Below, in pieces: positions 28,552-34,946 of a stretch of DNA of 64,000 nt. Location: assembly GCF_007570835.1 (NCBI RefSeq), contig NZ_SUNC01000001.1, positions 1,178,001 through 1,242,000 of the forward strand, given 5' to 3'. The notes beneath the pieces are model-generated. The model had not been told where the DNA came from, made no database searches, and saw only the letters and a list, made by a program, of their open reading frames with translations. This stretch comes from Croceicoccus sediminis (GTDB taxonomy: Bacteria; Pseudomonadota; Alphaproteobacteria; Sphingomonadales; Sphingomonadaceae). The number at the start of each line of letters is the position of its first letter. Position 1 is the first letter of the stretch. The position numbers were made by a program, and so were the translations under genes.

Positions 28552-28941
28552 CTACTTCCAGAACCAGCGCGGGGAGAGCCGGCGGCTTTTGCGGTTGCGC
28601 CACATCTGCACGTAGAGCCAGATACCCGAGAAGCTGAAAAAGATCATCGCAAGGCCCGAGAGGACCGAGATCGCGGTACCGATCGGCCCGAAAGTCTCGC
28701 CCGAATGGAGGTGATGGAACAGGCCGACCATCGAACGGATACCGCTCGTCGCGCGTGGAGGGCTGCAACGCCAGCCTTCCGGGCATTCGAACCCTTGCGG
28801 AGGCGTGGCCAAGGCGGCCACTGCCGGATCGGGCGCGCCCTGGGGCCAAAGCACGGCCACCTGGCTCAACACGCCGGTGACCGCGATCCAAAGCAGGAAG
28901 ATACCAAAAAAGACCGAAAGCCACCGGTGCCATTTACGCAT
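28552..28941 (-). CDS. Small PepSY-associated transmembrane protein
   Basis: A 129-residue inner-membrane protein. It begins MRKWHRWLSVFFGIFLLWIA (helix 1), has a periplasmic loop with two Cys (FECPEGWRC), then a second helix AISVLSGLAMIFFSFSGIWLYVQMW followed by a basic tail. The K-W-H-R-W start and the SGIWLY end are those of PepSY-associated TM proteins of iron/copper reductase type. It is shorter than the usual 350-500 residues and has only two helices. Role unknown. Confidence 0.7.
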   Translation of the reverse strand: MRKWHRWLSVFFGIFLLWIAVTGVLSQVAVLWPQGAPDPAVAALATPPQGFECPEGWRCSPPRATSGIRSMVGLFHHLHSGETFGPIGTAISVLSGLAMIFFSFSGIWLYVQMWRNRKSRRLSPRWFWK

Positions 28942-29081
28942 TTAACGCCCCTTCGTTGAAATAGTTCGAAATCCGCTTGGCGCGCTAATTCATGGTTGCC
29001 GCTGCATAAACCATCGAACTGTCGCAGTTTGTAACCGGGAGCAGGGTTACCGCCGGATTAGGCATGATTTTCGGAATCGGA

Positions 29082-29107
29082 ATAACCACCCTTTTTTGCG
29101 CATCGTT
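29082..29107 (+). promoter_or_regulatory. Degenerate EcfG-like promoter of the second DUF2171-like gene
   Basis: ATAAC (29082-29086), 17-base spacer, CGTT (29104-29107). The -10 is exact but the -35 matches GGAAC only at the last three bases. It is 70 bases upstream of ATG 29177. Weak on its own. Confidence 0.25.
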
Positions 29108-29176
29108 CAAACCCCGCTGCCAATATCGTCCGTGCGTGATCGCAAATGCACGAGACCAGGAAGAAGGATGAACGAC

Positions 29177-29350
29177 ATGCTTGAGAAACTTGGAGTGAAA
29201 AGCGGAATGGCGGTCTACGACGCGGCCGGCCAATCGCTGGGTGCCGTCGAAACCGTGGGCGAAAACGACTTCACCGTTGGTGCGAAGGGCTACACTGTGA
29301 ACGACGTCCAGATGGTCGAGCCAAGCGGCATCTACCTGTCGGTCAAGTAA
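29177..29350 (+). CDS. Short DUF2171-like protein
   Basis: A 57-residue protein, MLEKLGVKSGMAVYDAAGQSLGAVETVGE..., aligned by eye with the N-terminus of its downstream paralogue (MFEKLRIKEHMEV...G..IGTVDEVE). It is a single half-barrel ending PSGIYLSVK. I start at ATG 29177, 9 bases after AAGAAGG. An in-frame ATG at 29168 adds MND and is also possible. It sits in a row of three such genes within 2.4 kb. Unknown function. Confidence 0.7.
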   Translation: MLEKLGVKSGMAVYDAAGQSLGAVETVGENDFTVGAKGYTVNDVQMVEPSGIYLSVK

Positions 29351-29430
29351 GCCCCTCCTTCCTACGCAGCCGATCGGACGGACCGCAAGGCACCCCCCCA
29401 CCCCTACTCCGCAGGCCCCCACCCCACGAG

Positions 29431-29445
29431 GCGTTACGCTAACGC
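29431..29445. promoter_or_regulatory. 15-bp dyad upstream of the third DUF2171 promoter
   Basis: GCGTTA-CGC-TAACGC is a perfect 6+6 dyad just upstream of the EcfG-like -35 at 29456. It could be an operator for a second regulator; nothing else supports this. Confidence 0.3.
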
Positions 29446-29455
29446 GTCGAGGCGT

Positions 29456-29480
29456 GGACCCGATCACCGATCTGTCCGTT
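29456..29480 (+). promoter_or_regulatory. EcfG-like promoter of the third DUF2171 gene
   Basis: GGACC (29456-29460), 16-base spacer, CGTT (29477-29480): one mismatch from GGAAC-N16-CGTT. It is 33 bases upstream of ATG 29513, a suitable distance for a short leader. Confidence 0.55.
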
Positions 29481-29512
29481 AATATAGTAAATACAGACAG
29501 ATAGGAGTTTTT

Positions 29513-29734
29513 ATGTTTGAGAAGCTGCGCATCAAGGAGCACATGGAAGTCACCAACATCAACGGCCAGCACATCGGTACCGTCGATGAAGTCGAAGACG
29601 ACCGTATCAAGCTGACAAAGTCGGATTCGAGTGACAACATGCACCATTTCGTCGCGCTCGACGATATCGACCGCATCGACGACAATCGCATCTACCTGAA
29701 GGCGATGGCGATTATCCCAGAGGGCGTCGCCTGA
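29513..29734 (+). CDS. DUF2171 domain protein (general stress)
   Basis: A 73-residue cytosolic protein: IKEHMEVTNINGQHIGTVDEVEDDRIKLTKSD, then a second half VALDDIDRIDDNRIYLKA. It is strongly similar to the first DUF2171 protein over 30 residues (IKEHM...G..DEVE.DRIKLTK). AGGAG lies 5 bases before ATG 29513. It has its own EcfG-like promoter and a terminator at 29790. The compact acidic barrel suggests a PRC-barrel-type adaptor, but no partner is known. Confidence 0.82.
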   Translation: MFEKLRIKEHMEVTNINGQHIGTVDEVEDDRIKLTKSDSSDNMHHFVALDDIDRIDDNRIYLKAMAIIPEGVA

Positions 29735-29789
29735 CGCTTACAGACATACCCAGAAAAGCCCGCGCCATCCTGACGGCGCGGCGCGAAGG

Positions 29790-29820
29790 CCCGGCGGAGA
29801 CCCCCTCTACGCCGGGTTTT
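29790..29820 (+). terminator. Rho-independent terminator overlapping the end of the kinase gene
   Basis: CCCGGCG (29790-29796) pairs with CGCCGGG (29810-29816), followed by TTTT. It closes the third DUF2171 gene; its right arm overlaps the stop region of the convergent kinase gene (stop at 29807-29809). Confidence 0.7.
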
Positions 29821-32800
29821 CTGCGTGCGCCTTGTGCGTCAGACCGTTGAGTTTCAACGTGCGATGAAATTCGCCGTCGCCCTGCGCGCCTTCCAGTTTG
29901 GCGTCCAGCTGACGGACCGATGCTTCGACAAGGCGGGTGCCGAAACCGGCGCTGGGGCCTTTTTCGGTGATGCCGTCCATCTTCTCGATCCAGGACACGA
30001 CGACCTTGTCGCCGGCCTCTCCGATGTCGATCATCAGCTCGCCGCCTTCATCGGACAGCGCACCGTACTTGGTCGCGTTCGTTGCCCATTCGTGGAAGAT
30101 CAACGCCAGCGACGTAATCTTGTCGGTCGGAATGACGGCATCGCCGCCTACGACGCGTACATCCTGCTTGCTGCGCGCGGGCAGCAGGACGACATCGATC
30201 AGTTCGCGCAGGCCGACCGGTTCGTCCACGCGCCGCTTCTGGGTCAGCGAATGGGCGCGGCCCATCGCGTCGATGCGGCGTTTCAGGTCCGATGCGAATT
30301 CTTCGACCGTCTCGCTCTCACGGTGTGAGATACCGATCATCGCCCCCACGACCGCGAAGAGGTTCTTGATGCGGTGGTTCATCTCGCGCAGCAGCAGGTC
30401 GCGTTCTGCCAGCGCCTTGCGTTCGGAGGAAATGTCGTAAGTCACGCCGACGAAGCGGTATTCTCCGCCCATCTCGATCCGACGGGCCAGCCCGTGCAGC
30501 CAGCGCTCCTCACCGGCACGCGTGACGATGCGGAAAGTCTGGTCGAAATCGCGCTTGCCGTCCATCGCACCGCGCAAGGCGGCGCTGACCTCGTCGCGGT
30601 CGTCGCCGTGAACGCGCTTGATGATGAGATCCATGCTGGTCGATTCGCGCTCGTCCGTGTCGAGCAGTTCACGTTCGACATCGTCCAGCTCGGTCCGGCC
30701 GGTCAGCGGATCGTATTCCCAGATGCCGATCCGCGCGACCCGCAGGGCCAGTTCCAGCCGCTCACGCTGTTCGGCCAGTTCGCGTTCCATGGCCAGCGCC
30801 GAAGTGATGTCGTTGAACACCAGCGTCGCGCCATCGACGGTCCCGTCCTGGCGCAAGTAGGGCAGCACGCGCAGCGCGTAATCCTGCCCGGTTTCGGTCT
30901 TGTGCGCCCGCGTCTCGGCCTTTTCCCCGGTCTGCGAAACCTTGCGGGCAAGATCCATATAGCGATCGTCGCTTAGCAAGGTCGTGACTTCGGACAGCTT
31001 GCGTCCGCGGTCACCCTGCTGGAACGGGAAGAGCGAGCAGGCCTCGTCAGTGAAACTGCGAATCCTGAGATCGGCGTCAACCACGATGACGGCCAGCTGT
31101 GTGGAATCGAAGAAGTTCTCAAGATCCGCATTGGCGACGACCAGCTGATCGACCTTGTTGCGAAGCTCGTCGTTGACGGTGGTCAGCTCCTCGTTCGTCG
31201 ACTGGAGCTCCTCGTTCATCGACATCATTTCTTCGTTGGAGCTTTTCAGCTCCTCGTTCGCGGTCTCCAGCTCTTCGACAGTGGAGCGGAGCCGGTGGCG
31301 GGTAATGCGCAGTTCGTCTTCAAGGAACTCCAGCTGATCGTCGTTCTCTCCCAATTCGACGAACTCGTCCTCGGCCAAGGGGACGAAAGGCCCGCTTTCG
31401 CGGATGACGATAAGGAACGTGCCGTCGCGCACCGGATCGCAGATGACCTGGACCGGCTGATCGCCGAAATCGGTGCGAACCGATACGTCGCGCGCAACGC
31501 GGCGGTTCTTGCTCTCCGCCGACTGACGGATCAGCGCGCCCATCACTTCGCGCAGGCCCGTCTTGGCAAGCGAGGTCGCATGCAGGCGGCGATCGCGGTC
31601 GGCGGGAAAATCGAGATAGCGCCCGACCTGCCCCCAGGTGTTCAGGATCGTCGATTCCGCGTCCACCAGCAGCGAGGGCGAAGTATAAGTCTCGGTCAGC
31701 TTGCGCAGCGCCTCTCCCTCAAGCCAGCTGCGTTCGTACTGATACGACTGACGCTCCATCGTGGTGCGCGACGGGCGGCGCGTAGTGCCGGGAAGCTCCA
31801 ACGGGTAATTCGGGTGCATGCCAGTGCGCAGGAACAGACGGTGCTTCGCATCGACCGGCGAGAAGAGGTCGTCGTAGCGGCCGATCGTCTCGGACGGGCC
31901 CAGCAGCAGCCAGCCATCGGGGCGCAACGAATAATGGAACAGCGGCAGGACGGCCTGTTGCAGCCGCTCGTCGAAATAGATCAGCAGGTTGCGACAGGAA
32001 ATCAGGTCGATCCGCGAAAACGGCGGGTCCTTGATCACCGAATGCAGGCTGAAACGCACCATGTCGCGGATCGAAGCATTGATCGCGAAAGTATCGCCGT
32101 GCCCGACGGTGTAGAGGCTGCGCATCGGTTCGGGAATGTCGGCCAGCGCAGCGATCGGATAGATGCCTTCGCGCGCGATGCGCAGCATCTGGTCGTCGAT
32201 ATCGCTGGCGATGACCTGAACCGTGATCTGCCGGTCCTGCGCGCGCAATTCCTGGTCAAAGAGCATGGCGATGGAATAGGCTTCCTCGCCGCTGGAACAG
32301 CCCGGCACCCAGACACGGATACCATGGCGCTGGTCGGCCATGCGGACCAGCGGCCGGATGACGGTATTGTGCAGGACGTCAAAGGCATCCGGGTCGCGGA
32401 AAAACCGGGTGACGTTGATCAGCAGGTCGCGGAACAGCGCCTGGCATTCGTCGACGTCGCTGCGCAGGCGTTGAACGTAGGTCGACAATTCCTCGATCCC
32501 CAGGACCTGCATCCGGCGTTCGATCCGGCGGCCCAATGTCGATCGCTTGTAGCCTGAAAAGTCGTGTCCGATCTGATCGCGCAAGGTGCCGCACAAATCG
32601 TCGATGGTGTCGACGACCGCGTCGGCGGCCTCTTTCTCATCGACGTATTCGAGGCTGCGGTCGAAGAAATCGCGCAGGCAGGTGATGATCTCGTTGGCGT
32701 TGCGCACGAAGTCGACGAGGCCGGTGCCAACCGCCGACATGGGCATGCCGTCATAGCGCGCGCCCTCAGGCTCCTGCGCGACGGCGACGCCGTGGTGTTC

Positions 32801-33253
32801 CTTGATCGCGCGCAGCCCGCGGCTGCCGTCAGCGCCCGTTCCCGAGAGGATGACACAGGCCGCCCGGTCGCCCAGGTCCTCTGCCAGCGCCTCGAAGAAG
32901 TCGTCGATCGGCCGGCGCATGCCGCGCGGGTCCTTGAACTCGGTAAGCTGAAGCACACCGTCCCTGACCGACAGGCCGGACCCGGGAGGGATGACGTAGA
33001 TATTGTCACGTTCCAGCACCTCGCCGCCCACGATCTGGCGCACCGGCATGTCGGTGTACCGTTCGATCAGCTGCGCCATCAGCGATTCGTGATTTGGATC
33101 AAGATGCTGCACGATGACGATGGCCATGCCCGGCAGCCCTTTCGAGCCACCCAGCATTTCCCTTAGCGCCTCCAGGCCACCGGCAGATGCCCCGACGCCA
33201 ATGACGGGGAACTGCGGCTCGGCCTCTGCGTCCCGTGGAGTCCGCGATACCAT
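29807..33253 (-). CDS. CheB-CheR-PAS-HWE hybrid sensor histidine kinase
   Basis: An 1148-residue soluble signalling protein. Residues 15-195: CheB methylesterase with triad S23, H50 and D142. Residues 205-470: CheR methyltransferase with the SAM loop VWVPGCSSGEEAYS (314-327). Residues about 640-720: a Glu/Asn-rich coiled coil (EELETANEELKSSNEE..). Residues 720-935: two PAS-like domains. Residues 935-1148: HWE-family kinase with phospho-acceptor H960 in MNHRIKNLF and the defining HEWATNATKYG at 1054. No receiver, no membrane segment. HWE/HisKA_2 kinases feed PhyR and thus the EcfG stress response in alphaproteobacteria. It is downstream of the Crp/Fnr gene on the same strand. Confidence 0.92.
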   Translation of the reverse strand: MVSRTPRDAEAEPQFPVIGVGASAGGLEALREMLGGSKGLPGMAIVIVQHLDPNHESLMAQLIERYTDMPVRQIVGGEVLERDNIYVIPPGSGLSVRDGVLQLTEFKDPRGMRRPIDDFFEALAEDLGDRAACVILSGTGADGSRGLRAIKEHHGVAVAQEPEGARYDGMPMSAVGTGLVDFVRNANEIITCLRDFFDRSLEYVDEKEAADAVVDTIDDLCGTLRDQIGHDFSGYKRSTLGRRIERRMQVLGIEELSTYVQRLRSDVDECQALFRDLLINVTRFFRDPDAFDVLHNTVIRPLVRMADQRHGIRVWVPGCSSGEEAYSIAMLFDQELRAQDRQITVQVIASDIDDQMLRIAREGIYPIAALADIPEPMRSLYTVGHGDTFAINASIRDMVRFSLHSVIKDPPFSRIDLISCRNLLIYFDERLQQAVLPLFHYSLRPDGWLLLGPSETIGRYDDLFSPVDAKHRLFLRTGMHPNYPLELPGTTRRPSRTTMERQSYQYERSWLEGEALRKLTETYTSPSLLVDAESTILNTWGQVGRYLDFPADRDRRLHATSLAKTGLREVMGALIRQSAESKNRRVARDVSVRTDFGDQPVQVICDPVRDGTFLIVIRESGPFVPLAEDEFVELGENDDQLEFLEDELRITRHRLRSTVEELETANEELKSSNEEMMSMNEELQSTNEELTTVNDELRNKVDQLVVANADLENFFDSTQLAVIVVDADLRIRSFTDEACSLFPFQQGDRGRKLSEVTTLLSDDRYMDLARKVSQTGEKAETRAHKTETGQDYALRVLPYLRQDGTVDGATLVFNDITSALAMERELAEQRERLELALRVARIGIWEYDPLTGRTELDDVERELLDTDERESTSMDLIIKRVHGDDRDEVSAALRGAMDGKRDFDQTFRIVTRAGEERWLHGLARRIEMGGEYRFVGVTYDISSERKALAERDLLLREMNHRIKNLFAVVGAMIGISHRESETVEEFASDLKRRIDAMGRAHSLTQKRRVDEPVGLRELIDVVLLPARSKQDVRVVGGDAVIPTDKITSLALIFHEWATNATKYGALSDEGGELMIDIGEAGDKVVVSWIEKMDGITEKGPSAGFGTRLVEASVRQLDAKLEGAQGDGEFHRTLKLNGLTHKAHAENPA

Positions 33254-33347
33254 CCGGGCAGGACGTTATCGCCTCATTCGAAACGTTACAATCGTCTTGT
33301 TTCAATCGTTGTCAGATTAACGTCACATCAATCTAACCATCTTCGAA

Positions 33348-34115
33348 TCAAGCGACTTCGGTCTCCAATGCGTCGGCAAGGTAGAGGTCGCCCTGACCGT
33401 AGAGATAGGCCCCATCGAACTGAGCCAGTTTCTTCAATCTCTCCATGTCGGAGATCATGACGCGGCCGCGCGAAAAGTCGATCAGGCCCGCCTCGCGCAT
33501 GGCGCGCACCGTGCGGTTCATGTGGATCGCCGTCGTGCCGCAGGCATCGGCCAGTTCCACTTGCGTCAGCGGCATGGCGCAGCTTGACGGTTCCGCCAGC
33601 CCCACGAAATTCAGCCTGTGCCACAGCTCGGCGATAAGGTGCGCCAGCCGGCCATCGGCGTTCAACTGCTCCAGCTTCAGGATCCATTCGCGGTGCAGCG
33701 CCGCATCCAGCAATGTTGCGAACCACAACAGGCGTGTCAGGTGCGGTTCGGTCCGCATGACTTCGACCAGCCGGGCATGCGGCGTATGGCCGACGACCGT
33801 GTGACCGATTGTGACGATGTCATGGTCCAGCCGCTTCAGCGCGAAACCGTGCAGGTCCACGAAGTCGCCAGGCACGTGGATGCCGATGATATGCCGCTTG
33901 CCTTCGCGCGTGATCGAACGCGCGATGAACCCGTCGATCAGCATCGTCGATTTTTGCGCAATGTCACCGCGGCCGATCAGCTTGGTCGGCGTCGTGTAGA
34001 TTTCGGTTTCCTCGACAAGATCCTCGAGCAGGTCCTTCTCACGGTCACGCATTTCGTGACGGAGCCGACCCATCATGAAACGTCCGGTCCTGGGGTGTCC
34101 CATCGCGACTGCCAT
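33348..34115 (-). CDS. Crp/Fnr family transcriptional regulator
   Basis: A 255-residue regulator. Residues 35-150 fit a cyclic-nucleotide-binding-like barrel (HIIGIHVPGDFVDLHGFALKRLDH). Residues 175-240 hold a Crp-type winged helix (LTQVELADACGTTAIHMNRTVRAMREAGLI). There is no N-terminal cysteine cluster, so it is not an oxygen-sensing Fnr; the effector is unknown. ATG 34115 shares one base with the stop of the LOV gene (TGATG), which implies translational coupling. The kinase gene follows after 94 bases. Confidence 0.88.
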   Translation of the reverse strand: MAVAMGHPRTGRFMMGRLRHEMRDREKDLLEDLVEETEIYTTPTKLIGRGDIAQKSTMLIDGFIARSITREGKRHIIGIHVPGDFVDLHGFALKRLDHDIVTIGHTVVGHTPHARLVEVMRTEPHLTRLLWFATLLDAALHREWILKLEQLNADGRLAHLIAELWHRLNFVGLAEPSSCAMPLTQVELADACGTTAIHMNRTVRAMREAGLIDFSRGRVMISDMERLKKLAQFDGAYLYGQGDLYLADALETEVA

Positions 34116-34633
34116 CACGTCAGCTTCGCCTGGGCGATCAACGCCGCGCTGTTGGCAAGCGAGCGGAAGGTGCCGAGCGTCACCATCCCCATCTCTCCCG
34201 CGAGAGAGCCGAGTTCGCGAATGTCGTTGCGGAGCGATTCGTCATATCCGTTGTGGCCGCGGCGGTCGTGTTTCGAAAAATCGAACTGCGATCCGATGAT
34301 GAAGGCATCGGTCCCGTCGCGGCGGATCTTGGTCATGTAGAGAAGGTTCAGGAACGGCGTACCATCCTTGCGAACATTGGGGACCAGGAACCTGTCTTCC
34401 AATGCGTCATCATCGAAGATGAAATGGTGCATGCGATCACGCACCGGACCAGCGCCGGCTTCGGGCTGGAGGAAGCGACAATTGTGCCCCACGACATCCG
34501 CGCTGGAGTAACCGGTCAACCGCTCGAAAGCGGCATTTACCGCGATCAGCGGTACATCCTCGGCGCGAGCGTCGGCCACGCTCAGCGCGATACCGCTGTT
34601 TTGCATGAACTCGATGATCGGATCGGCAAGCAT
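34115..34633 (-). CDS. Short LOV blue-light photoreceptor protein
   Basis: A 172-residue PAS/LOV protein. The flavin-adduct motif is GHNCRFLQ (consensus GRNCRFLQ) with reactive C52. RDGTPFLNLLYMTKIRRDG and FIIGSQFDFS are the later LOV strands. A helical tail of about 50 residues (SLRNDIRELGSLAGEMGMVTLG...) follows, with no kinase or DNA-binding domain, so it must signal through a partner. I start at ATG 34633 (MLADPIIEFMQ). An in-frame ATG at 34690 would add a basic 19-residue leader and is possible. It is coupled to the Crp/Fnr gene and lies behind an EcfG-like promoter. Confidence 0.88.
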   Translation of the reverse strand: MLADPIIEFMQNSGIALSVADARAEDVPLIAVNAAFERLTGYSSADVVGHNCRFLQPEAGAGPVRDRMHHFIFDDDALEDRFLVPNVRKDGTPFLNLLYMTKIRRDGTDAFIIGSQFDFSKHDRRGHNGYDESLRNDIRELGSLAGEMGMVTLGTFRSLANSAALIAQAKLT

Positions 34634-34780
34634 GCCTCTTTTCGTCCCCCGACGTTGGAGTTTTACGCCTTTCTCAACACGCCCCCTCATATAGACATTT
34701 GTTAAACTGACGAGGGGGCAGGGCAAATTTATTCATACCCTTGCGCCGCTCCGTTCCCGGCACGACGACGATATATTTCC

Positions 34781-34806
34781 AACGGGCGAGGCGGCGCGGC
34801 GGTTCC
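34781..34806 (-). promoter_or_regulatory. Sigma-EcfG promoter of the LOV-Crp/Fnr operon
   Basis: On the minus strand GGAAC (34802-34806), 17-base spacer, CGTT (34781-34784): an exact consensus match. It lies 91 bases before ATG 34690 and 148 bases before ATG 34633. It would place the photoreceptor and regulator under general-stress control. Confidence 0.65.
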
Positions 34807-34885
34807 TCGCAATGCGACGAAACGTGCGTAAATCCGCCATGTTAAGTCATTCGACCGGCAAGGTGATTTTGCGCGGCACCTCAAT

Positions 34886-34921
34886 AGAAAAGGGCCGGAA
34901 GGCGTGATGCCCCCGGCCCTT
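34886..34921 (-). terminator. Rho-independent terminator of nrdA
   Basis: On the minus strand AAGGGCCGG (34913-34921) pairs with CCGGCCCTT (34890-34898) and ends in TTTTC. It is 25 bases past the nrdA stop and separates nrdA from the LOV operon. Confidence 0.8.
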
Positions 34922-34946
34922 CATCCTGATTTCGATCCTCGTGCCC

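Noticed and set aside
28985-29647. 220-codon minus-strand frame across two small DUF2171 genes
   Set aside because: The plus-strand genes have family motifs, ribosome sites and promoters; the minus frame has none.
33254-33347. Fnr-type TTGAT half-sites and an EcfG-like GAAAC...CGTT upstream of the kinase gene
   Set aside because: The TTGAT copies lack a proper ATCAA partner, and the GAAAC-CGTT spacing is 13, too short for an EcfG promoter.
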